Below, one piece after another: positions 46,047 to 56,476 of a DNA stretch of 64,000 bases (its first letter is position 1; each line of letters begins with the position of its first letter). This DNA is from Actinacidiphila cocklensis. GTDB taxonomy: Bacteria > Actinomycetota > Actinomycetes > Streptomycetales > Streptomycetaceae. The stretch lies in the NCBI RefSeq assembly GCF_907177275.1, contig NZ_CAJSLV010000059.1, forward strand, positions 124,001 to 188,000, given 5' to 3'. The notes under the pieces are model-generated. The model searched no databases. It saw only the letters and a program-made list of their open reading frames with translations, and was not told the DNA's origin. The translations under genes and the position numbers were made by a program.

Positions 46047-46856
46047 CTACGACACCGCCCGCGCCCCGACGTGCGGGACGTCCTGCACCCGCGCGAAGTC
46101 CGCGCTGATGTCGCCGGCCGCCTGGAGCAGCAGCGGCAGGTGGTGCTCGACCAGATGCTCCACCGTCGTCTCGGCGGCGTGGCAGTTGACGTTGACCCCG
46201 GCGATCACCCGGCCCGAGCCGTCCCGCAGCGGCGCCGCGACCGACCGGATGCCGAGCGTCAACTGCTCGTCGGTCAGCGCCCAGCCGCGCGCCCGCACGT
46301 CCCGCAGCTCGGCGTCCCGCTCGGCCCTGGTCGGCTGCCAGCGGGCGGTGAGGCCGGACCGGGTCGGCTCGGCCAGCACCGCGTCCGCCTCGTCCGGCGG
46401 CAGCGCGGCCAGCTGCACCTTGCCCAGCGAGGTGGCAAGCGCCGGGAAGCGCGTCCCGACGTGCACGGCGAGGGAGACGATCTTCGGCACCGACACCCGG
46501 GCGACGTAGACGATGTCGGAGCCGTCGAGCTGCGCGATCGAGCAGGACTCGCCGGTGCGCTCCACCAGCCGCTCCAGATGCGGCCGCGCCACGTCCCACA
46601 GGCCCATCGACTGGACATAGGCGACGCCCAGTTCGAGCACCCGCGGGGTCAGCCGGAAGCCGCGCTCGGCGGCCCGTACGTACCCCAGCTCCTCCAGCGT
46701 GAGCAGGATGCGGCGGGCGGTGGGGCGGGCCAGGCCCGTCGCGGCGGCGACCTCGGTGAGCGACATGGCGGGGCGGCCGGGGCGGAAGGCGGCGATGACC
46801 TCAAGGCCGCGCGCCAGCGCCTCGATGAAGTCGGGACCGGTTCCCGTACGCGCCAT
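46047..46856 (-). CDS. IclR family transcriptional regulator (PcaU/PobR-like)
   Basis: 269 residues. N-terminal winged helix: MSLTEVAAATGLARPTARRILLTLEELGYV. The effector domain follows with ALATSLGKVQLAALPP and GVNVNCHA. It is close to the PcaU/PobR/PcaR group that senses aromatic acids, which suits the ring-cleavage genes. It is on the same strand as, and just before, the CoA-transferase operon, and divergent from an amidohydrolase gene. Three matching palindromes around it are its likely sites. Confidence 0.9.
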   Translation of the reverse strand: MARTGTGPDFIEALARGLEVIAAFRPGRPAMSLTEVAAATGLARPTARRILLTLEELGYVRAAERGFRLTPRVLELGVAYVQSMGLWDVARPHLERLVERTGESCSIAQLDGSDIVYVARVSVPKIVSLAVHVGTRFPALATSLGKVQLAALPPDEADAVLAEPTRSGLTARWQPTRAERDAELRDVRARGWALTDEQLTLGIRSVAAPLRDGSGRVIAGVNVNCHAAETTVEHLVEHHLPLLLQAAGDISADFARVQDVPHVGARAVS

Positions 46857-46921
46857 GACACGGCCTCCTCGCGAGCGGCCCCGGCTGTCGGCGACCCGGG
46901 CTCACCCGAAGCGTAACCCCC

Positions 46922-46942
46922 GCTGTCCGCGGGACGGACAGC
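46922..46942. promoter_or_regulatory. IclR-type operator, copy 2 (before the iclR-type gene)
   Basis: Arms GCTGTCCG and CGGACAGC, 8 bp each, around 5 bp. It shares the CTGTCCG half-site with copies 1 and 3 but differs in spacing. Likely autoregulatory. Confidence 0.6.
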
Positions 46943-47016
46943 CTTGCCGCAACCCGGGCCGGAGGGTGCATTGACAGCGGTGGGCGGCTGCGCGAAGGTG
47001 GCGACACCGAGGCTCT

Positions 47017-47031
47017 GTCCGCACAGCGGAC
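47017..47031. promoter_or_regulatory. IclR-type operator, copy 3 (before the amidohydrolase gene)
   Basis: GTCCGC-ACA-GCGGAC, the same as copy 1 including outer bases. It lies 34 bp before the amidohydrolase ATG. Confidence 0.75.
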
Positions 47032-47064
47032 GAGTGTACGCAAAACGCGAAGGAGCGTGAGGCG

Positions 47065-48540
47065 ATGAGCCGGCCCACCACAGGCGGCACGGGGAGCAGC
47101 GGCACCGGGGGCGCGGGCGGCCGTCCCGTCGTCCTGCGCGGCGGCACCGTCCTGACCGTCGACGCCACCCGGCAGGTCCTCACCGGCCACGACGTCCTGG
47201 TCGTCGGCGACCGCATCGCCGCCATCGGCCCGGGCCTCGCCGTCCCCGACGGCGCCGTCGAGATCGACGCGGCCGGCGGCATCGTCATGCCCGGCATGAT
47301 CGACACCCACCGCCACCTGTGGCAGACCGCGATGCGCGGCTACGGCGCCGACTGGACGCTCACGCAGTACTTCGTCTGGTACTACCTGGAGTGGGGCCGG
47401 ATCTTCCGCCCGCAGGACATCCACGCGGGCAACCTGCTCGGTGCCCTCGAAGCGCTCGACGCCGGCGTGACCACCACCGTCGACTGGTCGCACGGGCTGC
47501 GCACCACCGAGCACGCCGACGCCGCCGCCGACGCGCTCGTATCCGTACCCGGCCGCTTCGTGCTCGCCTACGGCAACATCCAGGCAGCGCCCGCCGACTG
47601 GACCGGCACGGCCGAATTCCGCGACTTCATGCGGCGCCGCGCCACCGGCGGCGACCTGCTCGGCTTCCAGCTCGCCTTCGACGTCACCGGCGACCCGGCC
47701 TTCCCCGAGAAGCCCGCCTTCGAAGCCGCCCGCGAGCTGGGCCTGGCCGTCACCACCCACGCCGGCGTCTGGGGCGCCACCGGCGACGACGGCATCCGGC
47801 TGATGCACCAGCACGGCTTCATGACGCCGGAGACGGTGTACGTGCACGGCGCCTCGCTGTCCGCGGACTCCTACCACCGCATCGCCGCCACCGGCGGTTC
47901 GGTCTCGGTGTCCACCGAGAGCGAGCAGAGCGCGGGCCAGGGCTACCCGCCCAGCTGGGCGCTGCGCTCGTACGGCATACCGGTGTCGCTGTCGATGGAC
48001 ACCTCGGTGTGGTGGAGCGGCGACCTGTTCTCCGCGATGCGCGCCACCCTGGGCGCCGACCGCTCCCGCGAGCACCTGGAGGCGCACGCGCTCGGCGAGA
48101 CCGTCACGCACGCGGCGCTGCGCGCCGACCAGGTCGTGGAGTGGGCCACCCGCGGCGGCGCCCGCGCACTGGGCCGCGAGGCCGACCTCGGCAGCGTCGA
48201 GGTCGGCAAGAAGGCGGACCTCGTCCTGATCAGGAACGACCACTCGCCGGTGTCCTTCCCGCTGCTCAACCCGCACGGCCACGTGGCCTTCCAGGCCCAG
48301 CGCGCCGACGTGCACACCGTCCTGGTCGACGGCCGCATCGTGAAGCGCGACGGCCGCCTGGTGGACACCGACCTGGCCGCCGTCCGCCGGACGGTCGAGG
48401 CCACCGTCGACCACCTGCGCGGCGAGCTGGGCGAGGAGGCCTGGGCGCGCGGCATGAACCCGGACGTGCCGGCGACGAAGATCCTCGACAACCCGTACAC
48501 GTACACCGACTACCGCAGCGGCGGCACGCACGGCGGCTGA
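47065..48540 (+). CDS. ATZ/TRZ-type amidohydrolase (deaminase-like)
   Basis: 491 residues. The N-terminal beta domain is followed by a metal site: MIDTHRHLWQT (His-x-His), TTHAGVWG, VHGASLS and SMDTS supply His, His and Asp of the metal-dependent barrel. It ends with KADLVLIRND. Relatives include TrzN, AtzB and SAH/MTA deaminases, which remove amino or chloro groups from rings. GAAGGAG 10 bases before ATG 47065. It shares an operator with the ring-cleavage operon and may feed it. Confidence 0.85.
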   Translation: MSRPTTGGTGSSGTGGAGGRPVVLRGGTVLTVDATRQVLTGHDVLVVGDRIAAIGPGLAVPDGAVEIDAAGGIVMPGMIDTHRHLWQTAMRGYGADWTLTQYFVWYYLEWGRIFRPQDIHAGNLLGALEALDAGVTTTVDWSHGLRTTEHADAAADALVSVPGRFVLAYGNIQAAPADWTGTAEFRDFMRRRATGGDLLGFQLAFDVTGDPAFPEKPAFEAARELGLAVTTHAGVWGATGDDGIRLMHQHGFMTPETVYVHGASLSADSYHRIAATGGSVSVSTESEQSAGQGYPPSWALRSYGIPVSLSMDTSVWWSGDLFSAMRATLGADRSREHLEAHALGETVTHAALRADQVVEWATRGGARALGREADLGSVEVGKKADLVLIRNDHSPVSFPLLNPHGHVAFQAQRADVHTVLVDGRIVKRDGRLVDTDLAAVRRTVEATVDHLRGELGEEAWARGMNPDVPATKILDNPYTYTDYRSGGTHGG

Positions 48541-48582
48541 GCGGCCGCCGGGTCCCGTACGCCGCGGGCCGCGGTGACGGCA

Positions 48583-48623
48583 CCGCCCCCGCGGTCCGGC
48601 GTGGGGGCCGGCCGCGGGGGCGG
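48583..48623. terminator. Hairpin between the amidohydrolase and DoxX genes
   Basis: 12-bp arms (48583-48594 and 48612-48623) with a 17-base loop that could pair further. It lies between convergent genes. Confidence 0.4.
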
Positions 48624-48643
48624 GTTCGTCAGGTCGGCTCCGG

Positions 48644-49075
48644 CTACGGCGCCCCGGCCGGCTGGAGTCTCCTGGCCAGACGGGCCAGCGACCAGGCGCC
48701 GGGTCCCATCACGGTGATCAGCAGCAGGCTCCAGCAGAACATCGCCGACGGCTCGCCGCCGTTCTGGATCGGCCACAGCGCGTGCTTCTGATGCACCGTG
48801 AAGTAGGCATAGGCCATCGACCCCGAGCCGAGCAGCGCGGCGACACGGGTGCCGGCCTCGCCGATACCGGCGAAGACGAGGACTCCGCAGCCCAGTTGGA
48901 TGAGCCCGGCCCACCATCCCGGCCAGTGGCCGACGGCGGGCCGTCCGCCGTCAGGCCCGCCGAAGGCCCCGAGCACGCTCGATGCTCCGTGCGAGGCGAA
49001 GAGCAGGCCGACGACCATGCGGTACAGGGATAAGACGTAGGGGCGCGCGGCATCGAGCCGCATGTCGGTGTCCAT
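48644..49075 (-). CDS. DoxX family membrane protein
   Basis: 143 residues with about four helices: YRMVVGLLFASHGASSVLG, GLIQLGCGVLVFAG, VAALLGSGSMAYAYF and FCWSLLLITVMGPGAW. The first fits the DoxX signature. The family is a membrane partner in thiosulphate or redox metabolism in some cases and often unassigned. AAGGAG 7 bases before ATG 49075. Confidence 0.85.
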   Translation of the reverse strand: MDTDMRLDAARPYVLSLYRMVVGLLFASHGASSVLGAFGGPDGGRPAVGHWPGWWAGLIQLGCGVLVFAGIGEAGTRVAALLGSGSMAYAYFTVHQKHALWPIQNGGEPSAMFCWSLLLITVMGPGAWSLARLARRLQPAGAP

Positions 49076-49276
49076 GACGACACTCCTTGTGTGGGGGGAA
49101 GGACGTCGGCAGAGGCGCCCCCGACCCGGCCCCGCACCGGCGACCGGTTCTCCGGGGAACGTCTGCCGGCCAGTGGTACGTAACCCCCGGGGAATCTGTT
49201 CACCGCCTCGTGTCCTCATCCACCCCTTTCCCCGGACCTCTTCCACCCGCCGCCGCACCGGGCGTCCCGGCCGCCC

Positions 49277-49300
49277 GGTCAGTCGGTCAGTCGGTCAGTC
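49277..49300. repeat. Three copies of GGTCAGTC
   Basis: Exact 8-bp tandem repeat, 24 bp in all, covering the stop codon of the small Xre gene. The stop lies in its first-read unit, so copy changes beyond it would not alter the protein. Confidence 0.7.
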
Positions 49301-49549
49301 GGTGGAAGTGGTGGCGGGGTGCTTGCGTTCGAGGACGACCAGGGGGCAGTTCAGCGCCGCGGCGATCTTGATGAGGTTGGCCGGGGTGGCGCTGCGCCAG
49401 CCGGACTCGATCTCCCCCATCAGCTGCTCCGAGATGCCGACCCGGTCGGCGAGCGCGCGCTTGGTGAGGCCCGCTTTCTGCCGCGCCCAGGTGACCGCCT
49501 CGGGCTCCTGGTGGAGCCTGCTGGGACGGGTACGGGTGCGGCGCGCCAT
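49295..49549 (-). CDS. Small Xre-type HTH regulator
   Basis: 84 residues. The helix-turn-helix is WARQKAGLTKRALADRVGISEQLMGEIESGWRSATPANLIKIAAALNCP, a full Xre domain, with a basic MARRTRTRPSR start and a short polar tail. ATG 49549 has no ribosome site, but TACGTT lies 6 bases upstream on its strand (leaderless). Divergent from another Xre gene; GTAGCGCG repeats lie in the gap (about 49559-49605) and may be the site. Confidence 0.75.
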   Translation of the reverse strand: MARRTRTRPSRLHQEPEAVTWARQKAGLTKRALADRVGISEQLMGEIESGWRSATPANLIKIAAALNCPLVVLERKHPATTSTD

Positions 49550-49713
49550 GAGGAGAACGTAGCGCGTAGTAGCGCGTGGCACAAGTAGTACGCGCGCGCT
49601 ACGCGGAATATGCCGCGCACTCATGCGTAGATGCGCAGGTGGGACCGCAATTGCCGGGTCCGATACCCCCGAAGTGGTGGACGCAAGATGCGTAGTTGTG
49701 CGAAGCTCGCCGC

Positions 49714-50202
49714 ATGACTGAGCGCCCGGAAGCGCCACCCGAGGGAGCGCTGCTCAAGCGCGCCCTGGTCGCCATGCGGATCTCCCAGCGGGAGGCGGCA
49801 CGGCGGTCGGGGATCAGCGAGACGCGGTGGCGTCAGCTGGTCTCCGGCTACCAGGTGGTGAGCCGCGAGAAGGTCCCGGTCCGCAGCCCCGACGACACGC
49901 TGGCGCGGATGGCGCGGGCGGTCGGCGTCACGGCCGAGCAGCTGGAGGAGGCCGGGCGCGGCGGAGCGGCCACCGCCCTGCGCGACGCCGAGGCCGGCGC
50001 GGCCGCCGCACCCGCCGGGCCGGGCGCCGACGCGGGCGCCGGCCCCGGCAGCCGGGTGGACGAGCGGTGGCACCTGGTGCAGGCCGTCCTGCGGCAGGCG
50101 CGGCTCGGGCTGACCACGTCCGAGTACGACACCCTCGCCGGCCGGATCACCGCGTACGTGGCCAGGCCCGCCGCGGACGAGAGCGCCGAGCCGACGCCGT
50201 AG
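49714..50202 (+). CDS. Xre-type HTH regulator with Ala-rich tail
   Basis: 162 residues from the ATG. The HTH is LLKRALVAMRISQREAARRSGISETRWRQLVSGYQVV, then VRSPDDTLARMARAVGVTAEQLEEAGR. An Ala/Gly-rich linker (about 90-115) leads to a short helical end. No ribosome site is seen. Two copies of a 15-bp motif starting ATGCGTAG (49623 and 49688) lie in its upstream region. Opposed to the smaller Xre gene; no toxin-like partner seen. Confidence 0.75.
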   Translation: MTERPEAPPEGALLKRALVAMRISQREAARRSGISETRWRQLVSGYQVVSREKVPVRSPDDTLARMARAVGVTAEQLEEAGRGGAATALRDAEAGAAAAPAGPGADAGAGPGSRVDERWHLVQAVLRQARLGLTTSEYDTLAGRITAYVARPAADESAEPTP

Positions 50203-50322
50203 GCAGCGCAGGCCCGCGGCTCGGCGCCCGGGCGGGCCGGAGAACCCCGCACGCCCGGACGCCGAGCCGCACTCCTGCTGCGGCGTCCCATCGTCCACGC
50301 CCTCCCGGCCGGGCGCGCGGCG

Positions 50323-51255
50323 TCACGCCCGCGGGCGCAGGCCTGCGAAGACCGTCGTCGGGGACAGGAGGAACGCGTCCGGGCGGTGGAGGATCCCGGC
50401 GGGGGACGGGGAGAGAAGGGTGTCGAGGGTGGTGAGGTCCTCCGGGGGGAGGGAGTCGCCCGCCGTCTCGCGCAGGCGGGTCAGGAAGGCGTGGACGTAG
50501 GCGCGGGCCGGGGCCGGCAGGGGGGCGGGGACGTCGAGGACGTCGGTGAAGGACGTGGCCTCGGTCAGGCCCGCCGCGGTGAGCATCGCGGGCCAGTCGT
50601 CGGCCGCGGCGACGTAGCCGGGCAGCTCGGCGCGCATGATCGCGAACCACTCCTCCTGCACGGCGTCCAGCCGCGCCTGCAGCCCCGGCCTGCCGATGCC
50701 GATGTCGCGCGGCAGGAAGCGCGTCGGCAGGACGCCCTCGGCCACGGCCAGCAGGCCGCCCGGCCGCAGGACGCCGGCGAGCGCGTCCATCGCGCCCTGC
50801 TGGTCGCCGAGGTGGTGCACCGCCATGCTGCTCCACACCAGGTCGGCCGGGCCGAGCCCGCCGTCCAGGCCGTCGGGCAGCTCCGCGAGCCGGACGCTCA
50901 CCCTGCCGCCGAGGCCGAGCCGTTCCGCCCGGGCCAGGGTGCGGTCGAGCAGCGCCTGCGTACCGTCGACGGCGACCACCTCGGCGGAGCCGAACTCCTC
51001 GGCCAGGACGCAGGTCATCACGCCGGGACCGCTGCCGACGTCGAGGATCCGGCGGACCTCGTGCCCGGGTCCCAGCAGCTCCCGCAGCCGGGCGGCGGTC
51101 GCCCGCAGGACCGGGAGCCGCAGCTCGCCGGCGTTCTCCAGGGTGTCGGCCATCGCCTCCCAGTCGATGTCCGTCCGGGTTCCGTGCCCGTGCCCGTGGT
51201 GCCCGTGGCCGTGCCCGTGTCCGTCGTGCCCGTGAGGGGATTCGTCAGCGCTCAT
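50323..51255 (-). CDS. SAM methyltransferase with His-rich N-terminus
   Basis: 310 residues. Residues about 8-25 are almost all His and Gly (HGHDGHGHGHGHHGHGHG), a likely metal-binding tail. The class I methyltransferase core follows: ILDVGSGPGVMT (motif I, about 70-81), VVAVDGT (motif II), DLVWSSMAVHHL (motif IV) and LRPGGLLAVAEG. The acceptor is unknown. No clear ribosome site precedes ATG 51255. Divergent from a cupin-type Xre regulator with a shared palindrome between. Confidence 0.8.
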   Translation of the reverse strand: MSADESPHGHDGHGHGHGHHGHGHGTRTDIDWEAMADTLENAGELRLPVLRATAARLRELLGPGHEVRRILDVGSGPGVMTCVLAEEFGSAEVVAVDGTQALLDRTLARAERLGLGGRVSVRLAELPDGLDGGLGPADLVWSSMAVHHLGDQQGAMDALAGVLRPGGLLAVAEGVLPTRFLPRDIGIGRPGLQARLDAVQEEWFAIMRAELPGYVAAADDWPAMLTAAGLTEATSFTDVLDVPAPLPAPARAYVHAFLTRLRETAGDSLPPEDLTTLDTLLSPSPAGILHRPDAFLLSPTTVFAGLRPRA

Positions 51256-51286
51256 GCCGGGCAGCGTGCACCGCCCTGCGAACCGG

Positions 51287-51304
51287 CGGCAACTCTTGTT
51301 GCCG
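51287..51304. promoter_or_regulatory. Operator candidate between methyltransferase and Xre-cupin genes
   Basis: CGGCAAC and GTTGCCG form 7-bp perfect arms across TCTT, centred in the 78-bp gap of a divergent pair. Likely bound by the Xre-cupin protein. Confidence 0.6.
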
Positions 51305-51333
51305 TTCCTGGGACAGCCGTGTGGAATGCCCCC

Positions 51334-51927
51334 ATGGACACCCCGGCGCCCCACCAGGCCGTGCTCGACGAGGTAGGCCCGCGGCTCAGGCGGCTGCGCG
51401 CGCAGCGCAGGCTCACGCTGGCCGCGCTCTCCGAGACCACCGGCATCTCCAAGAGCACCCTGTCCCGGCTGGAGTCCGGCCGGCGCCGCCCCAGCCTGGA
51501 GCTGCTGCTGCCGCTCGCCGCCGCCTACCGCGTGCCGCTGGACGACCTGGTCGGAGCGCCCGAGGTCGGCGACCCCCGGGTACGGCTCGCGCCCCGCAGC
51601 ATGGCGAACGGCGGCGTCGCCGTACCGCTGTCGCGCGGGCCGGGGCCGCTGCAGGCGTACAAGATGATCGTCCCGGACCGCGGCACCGAGCCCGAGCTGC
51701 GCACCCACGAGGGCTACGAGTGGCTGTACGTGCTGGACGGCCGGCTGCGGCTGGTGCTCGCCGACCACGACCTGACCCTGGGGCCGGGGGAGGCCGCCGA
51801 GTTCGACACCCGGCTGCCGCACTGGTTCAGCGCCACCGGCGGCCAACCGGCCGAGGTCATCAGCCTCTTCGGCCGGCAGGGCGAGCGCATGCACGTACGG
51901 GCCAGGCCCCGCGGTGACCATGGGTGA
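51334..51927 (+). CDS. Xre regulator with C-terminal cupin domain
   Basis: 197 residues. The HTH (RLRRLRAQRRLTLAALSETTGISKSTLSRLESGRRRPSLELL) covers about 15-60. The cupin (about 100-190) has THEGYEWLYVLDGRLRLVLADHDLTLGPGEAAEFDTRLPHWF, with His and Glu at cupin positions, so a small ligand or metal may be sensed. It is divergent from the His-tailed methyltransferase and probably controls it. The start is set by distance; no strong ribosome site. Confidence 0.87.
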   Translation: MDTPAPHQAVLDEVGPRLRRLRAQRRLTLAALSETTGISKSTLSRLESGRRRPSLELLLPLAAAYRVPLDDLVGAPEVGDPRVRLAPRSMANGGVAVPLSRGPGPLQAYKMIVPDRGTEPELRTHEGYEWLYVLDGRLRLVLADHDLTLGPGEAAEFDTRLPHWFSATGGQPAEVISLFGRQGERMHVRARPRGDHG

Positions 51928-52074
51928 CCGCGAGCGGGCGCGCATGCCCCGGACGGCGCTCCCGTGTGGCCGCGGAGCGGGCCTCGGCGTGTAGTGGGGG
52001 TGGTGCGGCCCCGACGAGGCGGGCCGTCCTCCGCCCGCCACGGGCGCCCCCAGCCGAGGATCCGAGGAGTAGCC

Positions 52075-52623
52075 GTGAGGCCCCACGTCCGAGTCATCGC
52101 CGCCGTCGCGAGTACGGCCTTCGCCGCCGTCGCGGCGACCGCCTGCTCCGGGAGCAGCAGCCCCAACTCGTCCGCCGACGGCACGGCGTCGCCTTCGGCG
52201 TCCCTCACGCTGCAGGAGGCGGCGAAGGCCGCACCCCCCACGGTCACCACCAAGCAGGTGTCGCTGGGCAAGGTCCTCGTCAACGACAAGAACCTCACCC
52301 TCTACTTCTTCGGGAACGACAAGTCCTCGAAGTCGACCTGCACCGGCGCCTGCGCCGCCGCCTGGCCGCCGCTGGTCACGAAGAACAAGCCGACCGCCGG
52401 CGGCGGCGTCCAGAGCAAGCTGCTGTCCACCAGCGAGCGCTCCCAGGGCGTCAACCAGGTGACATACAACGGCCACCCGCTCTACCGCTTCGCCGGCGAC
52501 CGGAGCCCCGGCGACACCAACGGGCAGGGCCTGAACAACTTCGGCGCCAAGTGGTACGTGGTCGGCACCGACGGCAAGACGATCACCACGACGTCCTCGA
52601 CGAACCCGGGCGGCGGGTACTGA
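52075..52623 (+). CDS. Lipoprotein with PF03640-type secreted repeats
   Basis: 182 residues. Signal peptide with a lipobox-like ATAC (Cys about 24), then a Ser-rich linker. Two lipoprotein-repeat units follow (LGKVLVNDKNLTLYFFGND with CTGACAAAWPPL, then GVNQVTYNGHPLYRFAGDRSPGD with FGAKWYVVGTDG). The family is found outside many actinomycetes and has no proved role. GTG 52075 has GAGGAG 7 bases upstream. Confidence 0.85.
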   Translation: MRPHVRVIAAVASTAFAAVAATACSGSSSPNSSADGTASPSASLTLQEAAKAAPPTVTTKQVSLGKVLVNDKNLTLYFFGNDKSSKSTCTGACAAAWPPLVTKNKPTAGGGVQSKLLSTSERSQGVNQVTYNGHPLYRFAGDRSPGDTNGQGLNNFGAKWYVVGTDGKTITTTSSTNPGGGY

Positions 52624-52648
52624 TCCGCCCGGCCGGGCGCGGACGCAC

Positions 52649-52685
52649 CGCGGCCCCGCAGCCCGGTGTGGGCTGCGGGGCCGCG
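52649..52685. terminator. 16-bp bidirectional terminator
   Basis: Perfect 16-bp arms (52649-52664 and 52670-52685) around a 5-base loop, between the lipoprotein gene and katG, which converge. Confidence 0.75.
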
Positions 52686-52693
52686 CGCGGGAC

Positions 52694-55535
<2,842 letters not shown>

Positions 55536-55699
55536 CCGGTCCCCATCCCGTCCTGCGCGAGCACGGGAGGCGTGGCCGGTCCGTATTCGGACGGGCGTGC
55601 GCCGGGTGAATCCGCCCGAAAACCCGGGATGCCGGGACCTCCCGCGCGGGACCCTGCTCACCAGGGGCGCCGACACCGGCCGCCCCGGGGAGGGGGACC

Positions 55700-56476
55700 G
55701 TGTCGGCAGCGTCGTCCCGTACGGAGCCGGGCCGCCCGGCGGCCGCGGGCGGGCAGCGTGAGGTGCCGCGCCATGTCGCGTGCGTGATGGACGGCAACGG
55801 CCGCTGGGCGCAGTCGCGTTCGCTGCCCCGCACGTCCGGCCACCGGGCCGCGGAGGCACCGGTGATCGACGTCATCGAGGCCGCCCGCACCGCAGGCGTC
55901 GGCTGGCTGAGCCTGTACGCCTTCTCCACCGAGAACTGGCAGCGCCCCACCGCCGAGGTCGACTTCCTCATGCACCTGGTACGCCGGGTGGTACGCAAGC
56001 ACGCCCCGCTGCTGCTCGCCCGCGGCATCCGCTGCCGCTTCCTCGGCGTCACCGACCCCCGCATCCCGGCGCCGCTGGCCCGGGACTTCGCCGACCTGAT
56101 GACCCTCACCGACGCCAACCGCGGCATGACGCTGACCGTGGCCTTCGACCACGGCGGGCGGCGCGACATCGTCGAGGCGGCCCGCTCCCTCATCCGCAGC
56201 GGGGTCCCGGCCGACGCCGTGGACGAGCGGCAGTTCGCCGCCCATCTGCCCTTCCCCGACACCCCCGACGTGGACCTGGTCATCAGGACCTCGGGCGAGC
56301 AGCGCATCTCCAACTTCATGCTCTGGCAGGTGGCCTACGCCGAGTGGGTCTTCCCGCCGGTGCTCTGGCCCGACTTCCGCGCGCCGCACTTCCTGGAGTG
56401 CCTGCGCACGTACCGGCAGCGCGACCGCCGCTTCGGCGGTGTGCCGCCGCACCCGAACGGAGACTCCCCCGCGTGA
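55700..56476 (+). CDS. cis-Prenyltransferase (polyprenyl diphosphate synthase, UppS-like)
   Basis: 258 residues. DGNGRWA holds the catalytic Asp and phosphate loop, FSTENWQRP the substrate Arg/Trp site, and RTSGEQRISNFMLWQ the end motif with the C-terminal Glu/Arg set. It adds isoprene units to a prenyl diphosphate in cis. The motif core is complete, so it should be active; chain length cannot be told. The start is GTG 55700 with GGGGAGGGGG upstream. Its stop overlaps the start of an MpaB-like oxygenase (GTGA), which sets it apart from a plain cell-wall UppS. Confidence 0.9.
   Translation: MSAASSRTEPGRPAAAGGQREVPRHVACVMDGNGRWAQSRSLPRTSGHRAAEAPVIDVIEAARTAGVGWLSLYAFSTENWQRPTAEVDFLMHLVRRVVRKHAPLLLARGIRCRFLGVTDPRIPAPLARDFADLMTLTDANRGMTLTVAFDHGGRRDIVEAARSLIRSGVPADAVDERQFAAHLPFPDTPDVDLVIRTSGEQRISNFMLWQVAYAEWVFPPVLWPDFRAPHFLECLRTYRQRDRRFGGVPPHPNGDSPA

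Noticed and set aside
46801..48531. A 576-residue minus-strand protein opposite the amidohydrolase
   Set aside because: The plus strand carries full metal-site motifs; the minus frame has none.
49277..49300. Phase variation of the Xre protein by the GGTCAGTC repeat
   Set aside because: The stop codon falls in the first unit reached by the ribosome, so changes in copy number beyond it would not alter the protein.
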